Part shown: piece by piece, positions 48,346 to 58,176 of the stretch
How the letters are laid out: each line of letters starts with the position of its first letter
Position numbering within the stretch: position 1 is the stretch's first letter
DNA from: Bacteroidota bacterium
GTDB lineage: Bacteria; Bacteroidota; Ignavibacteria; Ignavibacteriales; Melioribacteraceae
DNA: 62,972 nucleotides
Assembly (NCBI GenBank): GCA_018818165.1
Contig: JAHISP010000004.1
Span: 1-62,972, forward strand
Direction of reading: 5' to 3'
The notes under the pieces: generated by a model
Told to the model about the DNA's origin: nothing
Database searches by the model: none
The model's input: the letters and a program-made list of their open reading frames with translations, nothing else
Position numbers and translations under genes: made by a program

Positions 48346-48783
48346 TTATTTTACTTCAATTACTTTTTCTACTGGTGCTTTTTCTTCAATTTTACTAAGT
48401 GTAATTGAAAGAACACCATCTTCAAATTTTGCTTTTACTTTATCAGAATCTATATTTTCTTGCAATGTAAAACTTCTTTTAAATGAACCATAATTTCTTT
48501 CTGATAATAAATATTTTATTTCATTGGCTTCTGATTCATTTTTCTTTTCACCTTCAATAGTTAAAATGTTATCTTGCAATGTTATTTTTAAATTTTCTTT
48601 TTTTACGCCTGGAATTTCAGCATTAATAATAAGCTGGTTCTCTTTTTCGCTAATGTTAATTTTTGGTGAAAATGCGTTTTCATTAAAAGAAGATTTCATT
48701 GTTGCTAAATCATCAAAATATTTTTGAATTAAATTATGCTTGTTATCAAATTCTCTCATTGGTTTTAATCTAACTAATGTCAT
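48346..48783 (-). CDS. Small heat-shock protein (Hsp20 family), first gene of the operon
   Basis: 145 aa. Alpha-crystallin domain: LIINAEIPGVKKENLKITLQDNI, LTIEGEKK, SFTLQENIDSDKVKAKFEDGVLSITLSK, then a terminal VEKVIEVK. The ribosome site is AGGAGG, 7 nt before the ATG. Transcription probably begins from the sigma-54-like promoter 40 bp upstream. Confidence 0.92.
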   Translation of the reverse strand: MTLVRLKPMREFDNKHNLIQKYFDDLATMKSSFNENAFSPKINISEKENQLIINAEIPGVKKENLKITLQDNILTIEGEKKNESEANEIKYLLSERNYGSFKRSFTLQENIDSDKVKAKFEDGVLSITLSKIEEKAPVEKVIEVK

Positions 48784-48822
48784 TTTATTTCCTCCTAAAC
48801 TAAATTTGTTTGGTGCTTATAT

Positions 48823-48838
48823 TACAAAGCACGTGCCA
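48823..48838 (-). promoter_or_regulatory. Sigma-54-type promoter of the hsp20-dnaK-hsp20 operon
   Basis: The minus strand reads TGGCACG-N4-TTGTA, matching the -24/-12 consensus TGGCACG-N4-TTGCA at all but one base, with exact spacing. The -12 element ends 40 bp from the ATG. A near-perfect ATAAC-GT-GTTAT palindrome at 48854-48865 lies upstream and could bind an activator. No CIRCE element was found. Confidence 0.55.
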
Positions 48839-48999
48839 TTTAGTTTTAATTTGATAACGTGTTATATTTTAAGAAGTTACAGTTTTTTGGTATGATTTGA
48901 CTATTTTTCATTCTTGTCATTTTATCTGCCATAAAAGCCGATGACTGCAATAATGTCACTATTACTGTCATATACGCAATTTATTTTTGGAGATTCATT

Positions 49000-49779
49000 A
49001 TGTCTAAATCAAACTTCACAATTGAAGAAATGGATATAAAATTAAAAACTAATTTTATTGGAACTAACTTTATTTTTTATGATGAAATTGGTTCAACCAA
49101 TGAGGAATTATTAAACGATAAATCAATAACTCAGCATGGTACAGTTCTTTTTGCCGATAACCAAGTAAAAGGCAGAGGTCGTTTAAATCGTGAATGGATA
49201 TCATATAAAGATAATTCAATTACATTTTCAATTTTGCTAACCGAAAATCTTAATTCAAAAACAATTAATTTGATAAATCTTGCTGCGGCTATCTCTGTTG
49301 CTCAATCAATTGAAAATCTTTTTCAACTTGATCTTCGATTAAAATGGCCAAATGATGTTTTAATTGCAACAAGAAAAGTATGTGGAATTCTAGTTGAATC
49401 AATTTCAAAGGGTGATAAATTAGAGCGAGTTGTTATTGGAATTGGTGTTAATGTAAATCAACCAATGTTTGAAGGGCATTACAATGTTCCACCAACTTCT
49501 ATTAGAAAAGAACACGGAAAAGTTGTAAGTAGAGAAAGATTACTTGCCGAAATACTAAATGAGTTTGAAAAAAATCTTAAAAAAGTTAATAAATCTCCAA
49601 ATGATATTTTGAGCAATTGGAAATCAAAATGTAAAATGATTGGCGAAAAAATTAAAGTTCAAGATGGTGAAAAGGAATTTTTTGGAATTTTTGAAGATAT
49701 TGATGAAAATGGATTTTTACTTCTAAAAGACTTAAAAGGGACAAAAAAAATATTCAGTGGTGATGTTTCACCTAGATAA
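49000..49779 (+). CDS. birA: Biotin--[acetyl-CoA-carboxylase] ligase (BirA, short form)
   Basis: 259 aa without an N-terminal DNA-binding domain, so it is an enzyme only. Motifs: IGSTNEELL (start of the catalytic domain), the biotinoyl-AMP loop KGRGRLNREW, LRLKWPNDVLI, GILVES, and GIGVNVNQ. A C-terminal SH3-like domain is present (about 210-259). It attaches biotin to the carboxylase carrier. It ends 15 bp before the cysteine desulfurase gene. Confidence 0.95.
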   Translation: MSKSNFTIEEMDIKLKTNFIGTNFIFYDEIGSTNEELLNDKSITQHGTVLFADNQVKGRGRLNREWISYKDNSITFSILLTENLNSKTINLINLAAAISVAQSIENLFQLDLRLKWPNDVLIATRKVCGILVESISKGDKLERVVIGIGVNVNQPMFEGHYNVPPTSIRKEHGKVVSRERLLAEILNEFEKNLKKVNKSPNDILSNWKSKCKMIGEKIKVQDGEKEFFGIFEDIDENGFLLLKDLKGTKKIFSGDVSPR

Positions 49780-49794
49780 ATCAGAAAGACTATT

Positions 49795-50946
49795 ATGAAA
49801 GTATATTTTGATAATGCTTCTACAACACAAATAGATTCCCGAGTTTTGGAAGCTATGCTTCCATTTTTGAAAGAAAATTATGGGAATGCCTCTTCTATTC
49901 ATTCATTTGGAAGAAAAGCACGAGTTGCAATTGAAAGTTCACGCGAATTAATTGCCGATTTTATTGGTGCAATTCCAAGCGAAATATATTTTACAAGTGG
50001 AGGAACTGAAGCAATTAATTTTATAATTAATGGAATAGCTAAAACAAATTTTTTAGAAACCGGCAAGAATGAGTTAATTACTTCACCAATTGAACACAAA
50101 GCTGTTTTAGATACTCACAAAAATCTTGAGCTATCTGGATTTAAACCTAAATATGTAAAAATCAATAATGATGGTCACTTTAATCGTGATTCACTCCAAA
50201 ATATTTTATCAGATAAAACATCATTGGTTTCACTAATGCACACAAATAATGAGATTGGAACTGTTAATGATGTTACACATATTTCTTCAAATCTTGGTGA
50301 AAATCAATTTCTATTTTGTGATTGTGTTCAAGCCTTTGGAAAAAGTATAATTGATGTTAATAAACTGAAAGTCCATGCACTTTCTGCATCTGCTCACAAA
50401 ATATATGGACCAAAAGGAATTGGATTTGCATTTATAAAAAGTGGCACTCCCCTTTCTCCTCTTATTTTTGGTGGAAGTCAAGAACGAAGTAGAAGAGGTG
50501 GAACTGAAAATGTTGCTTCTATTGTTGGATTTGCCGAAGCAGTTAAAATTGCAATAATTGAAATGGAAATTAATTATAAAAGGGTTTTCGAATTGAATTC
50601 TAATTTCCAAAAAGGAATTAAACAAGTTTTTGGAGATAAAATTTCAATAAATACTGCTGAAAATAGTACACCATATATTTTAAGTATCACGTTTAAAAAT
50701 GAATATTTCCATAATGATATTGATACGTTTTTAATGGCATTGGATATTAACGGAGTAGCTGCTTCGCAAGGTTCAGCTTGTACATCTGGAACAATTAAAC
50801 CTTCGCATGTAATTTTAGGAATTGGGAAAAGTGTTGAAGATGCAAACGGAACAATCCGATTTTCGTTTAATCCTAAAAATAAGATTGAAGAAGTTGATTA
50901 TGTTTTGGGAGTTTTGGAAAAACTTGGAAAGCATAATTTGAAATAG
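49795..50946 (+). CDS. Cysteine desulfurase (NifS/IscS-like)
   Basis: 383 aa. PLP-binding Lys in LSASAHKIYGPKG, PLP-contact HTNNEIGT, and the catalytic Cys in ASQGSACTSGTIKPSHV, in the longer flexible loop of the IscS/NifS group. YFDNASTTQIDSRVLEAM opens the protein. It supplies sulfur for Fe-S clusters, thiamine or tRNA thiolation. No iscU or other suf/isc genes are adjacent, so it may serve tRNA modification. Confidence 0.93.
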   Translation: MKVYFDNASTTQIDSRVLEAMLPFLKENYGNASSIHSFGRKARVAIESSRELIADFIGAIPSEIYFTSGGTEAINFIINGIAKTNFLETGKNELITSPIEHKAVLDTHKNLELSGFKPKYVKINNDGHFNRDSLQNILSDKTSLVSLMHTNNEIGTVNDVTHISSNLGENQFLFCDCVQAFGKSIIDVNKLKVHALSASAHKIYGPKGIGFAFIKSGTPLSPLIFGGSQERSRRGGTENVASIVGFAEAVKIAIIEMEINYKRVFELNSNFQKGIKQVFGDKISINTAENSTPYILSITFKNEYFHNDIDTFLMALDINGVAASQGSACTSGTIKPSHVILGIGKSVEDANGTIRFSFNPKNKIEEVDYVLGVLEKLGKHNLK

Positions 50947-51459
50947 TATTTTCATTTATTGTAAGTATTATTTCCCCCCTACATCAAAAATCAAAAATAT
51001 TATCTTCATTTTGTTCTTGTATAGCACTTTTCACAAGAAAAAGAGTATCAATAGGGCTTCATATTTACATCAAATTTTTATTATTAGAATATATAATCTA
51101 CCAGCCGTATAAGCATATCATCAACTCCAAAAAATTCAAATTAAACTATATTCTCTTTGATAATTTTTACATCTAATCATATCTTTTAATATATTTGCAC
51201 GTTTGCGTATTGTTTATAATCATAAAATAATGGTTTATAAAACATCTATTTCTTACTTTGATGTAATAAGCAAATAAAGTATTTGGTCATCAAAAAATAT
51301 ATAGTGTAAAACTTGCAGGATGATGGCTAGTGTCATTTATTATCCTTTGCAAAAAGTTTATTTAAGCGATAACAAAGTTCTAAAAATATATTAATATTTT
51401 TATTATACACAAGGAATCACTAAATCTAATTATTTATCACTTTATTTTGAGAGGAATTA
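50947..51459. other. 513-bp intergenic region without a recognisable gene
   Basis: The stretch is A/T-rich with stop codons in all frames and no ORF resembling a protein. I see no tRNA-like arms, strong hairpin or repeat. The last 100 bp presumably hold the promoter of the symporter operon; AGAGGAATTA ahead of the ATG at 51460 is the ribosome site. Confidence 0.5.
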
Positions 51460-52167
51460 ATGACAAATCATGACCGGTATGAAGTCAATTTTTTTAAGCC
51501 TTTGTCAAAACATGCTAAAGGAAATACGAAATTAATTTCTATTTTAGCAATAGTTTGGGCTGTAGCTGTCTTTGGATTTCATATTTTACTTATTTTAGTT
51601 ACTACCCCCACCGCAGAACAAACATTAAATGATTTTAATTCTGTTTGGCCTCAAGTTGTTGAAGATTCTTCTGCAACAACGGAAATGCAACAAGTATTTT
51701 CAAGATCACTTCTTATGGTTTTAGGTAAAAATATTGTTGTATCTGAAAATCACAAATCAGTCTTAAAAGAATCACTTAGCTGGTCTGTTTATAATATGCA
51801 ACCAGATTCTGTTAAAGCACAATATCTATTAAAACCAAATGGAGAAATAATTCAAGATGCTGCTACATATATTGGTTTAAGTTCAAATGGTTTTGATAAA
51901 ATAATGAAAGATCTTTTACCTACATCTATAGTTAAAGTTAATAACACCTCCCTAAGCTCTTCAACAAAAGAGCAGTTACCAGAAATTATGGAACTATACT
52001 TAATTCACAATCAAAGTTTCTTAACTGACTTTAAGTTTCTAGGCTTCCCATTCCACTATTGGTACACAGCACAATTCTTATTAATACTATTCGTAGTATT
52101 ATGTTTAATCTATGCAGTTGCAATGGATAGAATGAATAAAAAACATGATTTTATAGAAGAAACTTAA
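51460..52167 (+). CDS. DUF4212-type small subunit of sodium/solute symporter, with large periplasmic insert
   Basis: 235 aa. TM1 (LISILAIVWAVAVFGFHILLILV, about residues 26-48) and TM2 (WYTAQFLLILFVVLCLIYAVA, about 199-219) frame the family motif FLGFPFHYWYTAQ and the MDRMNK tail. The usual family member is about 80-110 aa with a short loop. Here about 140 hydrophilic residues lie between the helices, probably a periplasmic domain. It sits 26 bp upstream of the large subunit gene. Confidence 0.8.
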   Translation: MTNHDRYEVNFFKPLSKHAKGNTKLISILAIVWAVAVFGFHILLILVTTPTAEQTLNDFNSVWPQVVEDSSATTEMQQVFSRSLLMVLGKNIVVSENHKSVLKESLSWSVYNMQPDSVKAQYLLKPNGEIIQDAATYIGLSSNGFDKIMKDLLPTSIVKVNNTSLSSSTKEQLPEIMELYLIHNQSFLTDFKFLGFPFHYWYTAQFLLILFVVLCLIYAVAMDRMNKKHDFIEET

Positions 52168-52193
52168 AACTAAAATTATTATACGGAGGCATT

Positions 52194-53879
52194 GTGAATA
52201 AGCTATTTAAAACTTTATATACATTACTATTTATACTATTATTTTCGGGCAGTCTTTTTGCTCAATCAGCAACTAAGCTTGAAGGAGAATTTAAGCTTGG
52301 TCCAGCAATAATTTTAATAGTATTATTAATTACATTTATTTTAGTAGGTGTTTTTAATCGTGCAAAGGATACAAAAACCTATTGGGCTGCTGGAAGAAAA
52401 ATATCTCCAATTGGTGCAGGAATGGCAATTGCTTCCAACTGGATGAGTGCTGCATCTTTTCTAGGAATGGCTGCTATTATGTATGGTTCTGGTTATCATG
52501 GTTTGTCTTATGTTGTTGGGTGGACAGGCGGATATGTACTTCTCTTAATATTAATGGCTGGACAGATACGACGTTATGGAAAATATACTGCTGCTGATTT
52601 TATTGGGGATAGATATTATTCTCAAGGATTAAGAGGTGTTGGTGCTGGTTTAGCAATTTTTATTTCATTCTCTTATTGCGTTGGTCAGTTTGCTGGCATT
52701 GGATTAATGTTTAAATGGATTTTAGGAATTGATTATACCTGGGCAGTTTTAATTGGTGCATCTGTTGTTCTTGCTTATACACTCATTTCAGGAATGTTAG
52801 GTGTAACAAAAAACATGCAGATTCAATATGTTATTATAATAATTTCATTTGTTATTCCACTATTTATTTTAAGCTATAAATTTGGATATTTTGCATGGTT
52901 ACCTCAAATTGGTTATGGTGAGGTAATAAGTGATATTATAAGTGGAATTGCTCCAGGAAAAGGAGTTACTTCCATGGGACACGATTTTGCCATACTCCCC
53001 TCTCCTGAATTCGCCATGCCATGGGATCCGGCAACAGGACAAACAGCTTTTCAATGGTTAGCGATTTGCTTCTCCTTAATGATTGGAACGGCTGGTTTAC
53101 CTCATGTTATTCAAAGATTTTACGTGGTTCCTAGAGCAAAAGATGCAAGATGGTCAGTTGTTTGGGGACTATTTTTTATATGTATTCTATATTGGAGTGC
53201 CCCAATTTATTCAGCATTTGGAAAAATATTATCATCCAACCCTGAAGTTGGTAAATTGGCTCAAGATGCTATTGTTGTATACACTACACAGTTAGGGGAT
53301 TTATATCCACTAGTAGTTGGTTTCTTAGCTGCCGGTGCTGTTTCTGCAGCTTTCTCAACTGTATCTGGATTACTTGTTGCTGGTGCTTCTGCTTTCTCAC
53401 ATGATTTATATTATAATATAATTAATCCTAAGGCTACTGAAAAAACACAAATGTTGATGGCAAGATTAGGTACAATTTTGATGGCTGCTGGAGTTGCAAT
53501 TATTGCATTAATGAATTTAGGTCTTATTGCTCAATTAGTTGCTGTGGCTTTCTCACTTGCGGGATGCACAATTTTTCCACTATTCCTATTAGGAATATGG
53601 TGGAGTGGGTCTAACAGAGCTGGTGCTTGGGCAGGAGTTATTGCTGGTTCTTCAGTTGCATTGGTTGCTTTAATATATTTTATTGGTGGTAAATTCGGAG
53701 CTTCACTTCCTTATCAAGAATTTATTAATTATTACTTAAATGCCTGGTATTTTGCATGGTTAGGTGCTCCACTTGCAATAATCTCAAATATTGTTGCTTC
53801 AAAGATTTCTAAAAATAAAACTCCACTTGAGATTAAAAAATTCTTAGCGGAAAAAGTTCATAATTATGATATGACATAA
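52194..53879 (+). CDS. Sodium/solute symporter, ActP/VC_2705 type (organic-acid, likely acetate)
   Basis: 561 aa from GTG 52194, after a good ACGGAGG site. An N-terminal signal-like segment (LFILLFSGSLFAQS) is followed by 13 helices. ActP-family features: TYWAAGRKISPIGAGMAIASNWMSAASFLGMA, YTAADFIGDRYYSQGLR, GTAGLPHVIQRFYVVP, and AAGAVSAAFSTVSGLLVAG. It is paired with the DUF4212 small subunit upstream and with a DUF294-bearing sensor downstream, a combination seen around acetate/short-chain acid transporters. The exact substrate is unproven. Confidence 0.9.
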   Translation: MNKLFKTLYTLLFILLFSGSLFAQSATKLEGEFKLGPAIILIVLLITFILVGVFNRAKDTKTYWAAGRKISPIGAGMAIASNWMSAASFLGMAAIMYGSGYHGLSYVVGWTGGYVLLLILMAGQIRRYGKYTAADFIGDRYYSQGLRGVGAGLAIFISFSYCVGQFAGIGLMFKWILGIDYTWAVLIGASVVLAYTLISGMLGVTKNMQIQYVIIIISFVIPLFILSYKFGYFAWLPQIGYGEVISDIISGIAPGKGVTSMGHDFAILPSPEFAMPWDPATGQTAFQWLAICFSLMIGTAGLPHVIQRFYVVPRAKDARWSVVWGLFFICILYWSAPIYSAFGKILSSNPEVGKLAQDAIVVYTTQLGDLYPLVVGFLAAGAVSAAFSTVSGLLVAGASAFSHDLYYNIINPKATEKTQMLMARLGTILMAAGVAIIALMNLGLIAQLVAVAFSLAGCTIFPLFLLGIWWSGSNRAGAWAGVIAGSSVALVALIYFIGGKFGASLPYQEFINYYLNAWYFAWLGAPLAIISNIVASKISKNKTPLEIKKFLAEKVHNYDMT

Positions 53880-53895
53880 CAAAATAAAATAAAAT

Positions 53896-53925
53896 AAAAC
53901 CCCGATATTTTCGGGGTTTTATTTT
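53896..53925 (+). terminator. Rho-independent terminator after the symporter
   Basis: A 10-bp perfect stem AAAACCCCGA/TCGGGGTTTT with 5-nt loop, then ATTTTC. It is 16 bp after the symporter stop and separates it from the downstream sensor, which therefore likely has its own promoter. Confidence 0.9.
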
Positions 53926-54027
53926 CAATTTTATAGATTTGTCATTTTTTTATAAAATATATCGTAGTATCATTAATTTTGATTTCGTATTATTTAATTA
54001 TCTAATTCAAATAATAATTAGTTCAAA

Positions 54028-56946
54028 ATGAGAAAAAAGATTATAAATAAAGAATTTATATTTAAAATAATTCTTCCCACATTATTAGTCTTTTCCATAT
54101 TTACCGCATTAATATTTGCTGTTATAATCCCATCAATAAAAAATTATATGATTGATGGGAAGCGTGAGATGATAAAAGAATTAACAAATTCAGCATGGAG
54201 TGTTCTTGATGAATTTGAAAATGAAGTATCTGATAGTATTCTTACACTTGGTTCTGCTCAAAAACAAGCTGTTCAACGAATTGAAAATATGCGCTACGGT
54301 GATGAAAGAAAGGATTACTTCTGGATTACTGATTTACATCCTAATATGATTATGCACCCATATAGAAAGGATTTGAACAATACAGATCTTTCGGATTATA
54401 AAGACCCATCTGGGAAAAGATTATTTGTCGAATTTGTAAATGCTGTTAAAGCAAATGGCGAAGATTATGTTGATTACATGTGGCAATGGAAAGATGACTC
54501 GACAAAAATTGTTCCGAAATTATCTTTTGTTAAAAAATTTGATAAGTGGGGTTGGGTTGTTGGCACTGGTATTTATATTGAAGATGTAAATGAAGAAATT
54601 TCCGCTCTAACAAATCATTTATTTTATATTTCATTTGGTATTCTATGCCTTTTAGGGTTTATCCTTTCTTTTATAAGCAAACAAAGCCTATCATTTGAAA
54701 GAAAACGTCTCGAAGCAGAAAATTCATTAATTGAATCAGAAGCCAAGTATAGAGCCCTTGTAGAAGCTTCAACAGATGGTTTGATAATGATGCTTGATAG
54801 AAGCATAATTTATTCCAACCAAGCAATGTTAAAAATGCTAGGTTATGATGAAAAGAATATTTCTGTACTAGAATTAAATAATATTTTAGTAAACAACAAT
54901 ACTGAACTGACTTCTGGTTCGCAATATTTCAAAGATATTGTCTCAGGCATGACACCTTTGGAACAATATACAGCTCAATTAAAGAGAGAAAATGGAACTA
55001 TTATTGATGTTATTTTTTATTCCTCTAATATTGCTTTAGGCGATAAAGTGGGATATACGATTATTGTTAAGGATGTTAGCACACATAAAAAAGTTGAAGA
55101 AGAATTAGACTTAAATAAGGAAAAATTCTTAACTCTAACTAATAGTATAAATATTGGTGTATTCCGGTCAACATGGGCTTCTAACGGGAAAATAATTGAA
55201 GTGAATAAAACAGCTGCTAATATTTTAGGCTACATCAACAATGAAGAAGTCTATTCCATAAAGTTATTGGACTTATTTCACAACAGATTTGAAAGAAACG
55301 ACTTCACAAAATTTTTACTTGAAACAGGTGTCGTAACTGATTCAATAATAAGAATAAAGACGAAAGATGGCTCAACGGCAATTGTTTCTATTTCTGCTGT
55401 GTTAGTAATGGATTCAAAAAACGAACCTAAATACTTTGATGGAACTATTGAAGATATTACAAATAAAATTAAACTTGCTGAAGAGAGAGAAAACTTAATT
55501 GTTGAACTTCAAACTTCACTTCGTTTTTTAAACCAACCAATTGGGCACTTCTTAAAACATTTTGTTACATGTAATATGAATTTGTCAATTAATAGAGTCG
55601 CAAAGTTAATGACCAAGGAAAAGTATAGTGCAGCTTTGATTAAGGCAGATTCAAATGAATTTATAGGTATTATTACTGACCATGATATTAGAAGAAGAGT
55701 TGTCGCCGAAAATTTAAGTTTAGAAAGACCAATATTTGAGGTAATGAGTTCACCAATAATTACCATCTCTTCTACTTCCTTAGTTTTTGAAGCTTTTGTT
55801 ATGATGAATGAAAACTCTACTCGTCACTTAGCGGTTAAGAATCAATACAATGAAATTGTTGGAATAATTAGTAGCGAAGAGCTTGTGACCGTGCAACGAA
55901 ATTCCACAAGTTATTTACTAAGAGAAATTGAAAGATCTGAATCTGTTGATGAACTTATTTTAGCTCATGATAAACTGCCTAGACTTGTAAAAGTGTTAAT
56001 TGATAGTGGTGCAAGAAGCCAAATTGTTACGCACATAATTACATCAATATTTGAAGCAATTACTAATAAGTTAATTTCTTTTGCAATTGATGAGCTAGGA
56101 AAACCTCCAGTTGAATTTACCTTTATTGCTCTAGGAAGTGTTGGACGAGAGGAACAAACCCTAAACTCAGATCAGGATAATGCAATTATTTATGAAGATG
56201 TACCAATTGAATTAGAGGAATCTGTGCATAAATATTTTCACCAATTTGGAATAAAAATTTGTGATTGGCTAAACGACTGTGGGTATGTTTTCTGTCCAGG
56301 GGAAGCAATGGCTAAAAATCCCAAATGGTGTCAACCAATCTCAAAATGGAAAAAATATTTCCATACTTGGATTACAAACTCAGATCAACAAGATTTAATT
56401 AACTTAAGCATATTTTTTGATTTTAGATCTATTTATGGTAGTACAAAACTAACGGATGAACTTCAAAAATATTTGTTCAATACTGCCTATGGACAATCGG
56501 GATTTTTTCAGCATCTTGTTAAAAATAGCTTAGTTCATAAACCGCCAGTTGGTTTGCTTGGCAATATTATACTTGAATCAAAAGGTGAACATTCTGAGAC
56601 TTTTGATATTAAATTGGCAATTATGCCTATATGTGATTTTGCAAGAATATATGCACTAAAAAATTATGTTAATAATCCGAATAGTATTGAAAGACTAAAT
56701 GGTTTATTGAATAAAGGTATTATAAATAAAACTACTTTCGAAGAATTAAAAGAGTCATATAATTACTTAATGCAGTTAAGGCTTAAACATCAAGTAAAAC
56801 AAATAATGGATAATGTTTCAGCGGATAACTATGTTAATCCAAATAACCTAACACAAATTGAGCAAAAAACGCTTAAAAATATTTTCACTCAAATTTTAAG
56901 CATTCAAAAGAAATTAAATTACGATTTTAGTGGTGAAGCTATATAA
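54028..56946 (+). CDS. Cache-PAS-PAS-CBS-DUF294 signalling protein
   Basis: 972 aa. TM1 about 12-33; a periplasmic single Cache domain about 35-190 (DYFWITDLHPNMIMHPY, KFDKWGWVVGTGIYIEDV); TM2 about 197-220; PAS about 235-360 and 365-485 (YRALVEASTDGLIMM; PKYFDGTIEDITNK); a CBS pair about 515-640 (KEKYSAALIKADSNEFIGIITDHDIRRRV); a DUF294 nucleotidyltransferase (ALGSVGREEQTLNSDQDNAIIYED); and its helical C-terminal partner. There is no histidine kinase. DUF294/CBS proteins often accompany ActP-type symporters, so it probably senses an external acid and adjusts transport by nucleotidylation. The mechanism is inference. Confidence 0.9.
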   Translation: MRKKIINKEFIFKIILPTLLVFSIFTALIFAVIIPSIKNYMIDGKREMIKELTNSAWSVLDEFENEVSDSILTLGSAQKQAVQRIENMRYGDERKDYFWITDLHPNMIMHPYRKDLNNTDLSDYKDPSGKRLFVEFVNAVKANGEDYVDYMWQWKDDSTKIVPKLSFVKKFDKWGWVVGTGIYIEDVNEEISALTNHLFYISFGILCLLGFILSFISKQSLSFERKRLEAENSLIESEAKYRALVEASTDGLIMMLDRSIIYSNQAMLKMLGYDEKNISVLELNNILVNNNTELTSGSQYFKDIVSGMTPLEQYTAQLKRENGTIIDVIFYSSNIALGDKVGYTIIVKDVSTHKKVEEELDLNKEKFLTLTNSINIGVFRSTWASNGKIIEVNKTAANILGYINNEEVYSIKLLDLFHNRFERNDFTKFLLETGVVTDSIIRIKTKDGSTAIVSISAVLVMDSKNEPKYFDGTIEDITNKIKLAEERENLIVELQTSLRFLNQPIGHFLKHFVTCNMNLSINRVAKLMTKEKYSAALIKADSNEFIGIITDHDIRRRVVAENLSLERPIFEVMSSPIITISSTSLVFEAFVMMNENSTRHLAVKNQYNEIVGIISSEELVTVQRNSTSYLLREIERSESVDELILAHDKLPRLVKVLIDSGARSQIVTHIITSIFEAITNKLISFAIDELGKPPVEFTFIALGSVGREEQTLNSDQDNAIIYEDVPIELEESVHKYFHQFGIKICDWLNDCGYVFCPGEAMAKNPKWCQPISKWKKYFHTWITNSDQQDLINLSIFFDFRSIYGSTKLTDELQKYLFNTAYGQSGFFQHLVKNSLVHKPPVGLLGNIILESKGEHSETFDIKLAIMPICDFARIYALKNYVNNPNSIERLNGLLNKGIINKTTFEELKESYNYLMQLRLKHQVKQIMDNVSADNYVNPNNLTQIEQKTLKNIFTQILSIQKKLNYDFSGEAI

Positions 56947-56981
56947 CCATATTTTGGAATATTTTTGAGGAAGAATGCTTA

Positions 56982-57851
56982 TCATGAAATAATCATATCT
57001 AAATTTAAGTTTTTGTTCAATTCAGATAAACTATCACTAAAATATTTTTCGAAAATAATTGCGGCGTTGTCTGCATCAATTTCACGACATTCACTTATTA
57101 TTGGACCTTGGTAATTTATATTAATTAATTCCTCAGCCAATTCCCTCCATGGAACTGTCCCCTTTCCAATTGCCAGATGCTCATCATTTTTCCCATTATT
57201 GTCATGATAGTGAACACAGCATAGTTCATCTTTAAAATTATTAATGTATTCTAAAACTCCTTCACCCATGTTTGCATGTCCAGTATCAAGACAGAATTTT
57301 AAATATTTTGAATTTATATTCAAAAAAATATATTTAAAATCTTCAATATTATCACCCAACAAATAATAATCGGACCCAGTTGGAATAGGAACAACATTTT
57401 CTAAAGCAATTATTATGTCATTTTTTTCACAAACCTTAATAATTTCTCTCATACTTTTTATAAATCTTTTCAACGCTTTATTTCGCATCCAGGGTTCAAC
57501 AGGAAACCAGTAGAAGCTGCCTACATGAAGAGTTACATGTGTTGCTAGTAACTTTGAGGCTATTTGAATACATTTGATTAAATGACTAATATTAGATTTT
57601 TTAAGATATGGTAACATCTCAGAAACATTAATATAATATGGAATATGAAAACTAAGTTTAACGTTATATAATTTTGAAAGATTACATAACTTACTAATTT
57701 TATCATCATTGAATTTTTCTATTGATAATTCTTTTGATGACAAATTTATTTCAATATGATGTATACCAATTGATGAAGCATACTCAAATTGATGTTCAAG
57801 TTGCTTACTAAATACATTAAAACCATATTTTCTTTTAAATTTATTAACCAT
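56982..57851 (-). CDS. Sugar phosphate isomerase/epimerase-like TIM-barrel protein
   Basis: 289 aa of the xylose-isomerase-like (AP endonuclease 2) fold. Metal-site residues: Glu in IIALENVVP, His/Asp in FCLDTGHANMGEG, His-Asp in CVHYHDNNGKNDEHLAIGKGTVPW, and Glu in PIISECRE. Typical members isomerise sugars, inosose or hydroxypyruvate, or are IolE/IolI-like. The true substrate is unknown. It is convergent with the sensor gene (35-bp gap). Confidence 0.8.
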   Translation of the reverse strand: MVNKFKRKYGFNVFSKQLEHQFEYASSIGIHHIEINLSSKELSIEKFNDDKISKLCNLSKLYNVKLSFHIPYYINVSEMLPYLKKSNISHLIKCIQIASKLLATHVTLHVGSFYWFPVEPWMRNKALKRFIKSMREIIKVCEKNDIIIALENVVPIPTGSDYYLLGDNIEDFKYIFLNINSKYLKFCLDTGHANMGEGVLEYINNFKDELCCVHYHDNNGKNDEHLAIGKGTVPWRELAEELININYQGPIISECREIDADNAAIIFEKYFSDSLSELNKNLNLDMIIS

Positions 57852-58176
57852 TATTAACTAAGCTAGTAGATAAGTGAAAATCTAATAAATGCTACAACGC
57901 AAATGTTACTTTTTTCAATAAACTAAAATATTTTTTACTAAGCTAATGATTTGTTAAGCAAAGCTAAAGAAAATTCTAATGAGATACATAAAATGAACAA
58001 CGCTTGTGATTAATTAATGAGAAAAAATATAACTCACCCATTGTTACAATAAGTGAAAATTTTTAACAGAAAGAGAAGCAAAAACCTTCCATTTTAATAA
58101 TTTATTATTCATTGTTTATTTCTATGGTAGTTTATATATTGCTTTATATTACATTTATTATCTAGGAAACATACAC

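Noticed and set aside
50311-50625. 104-codon minus-strand frame.
   Set aside because: It is antisense to the well-supported cysteine desulfurase gene and is low-complexity Asn/Ser/Phe.
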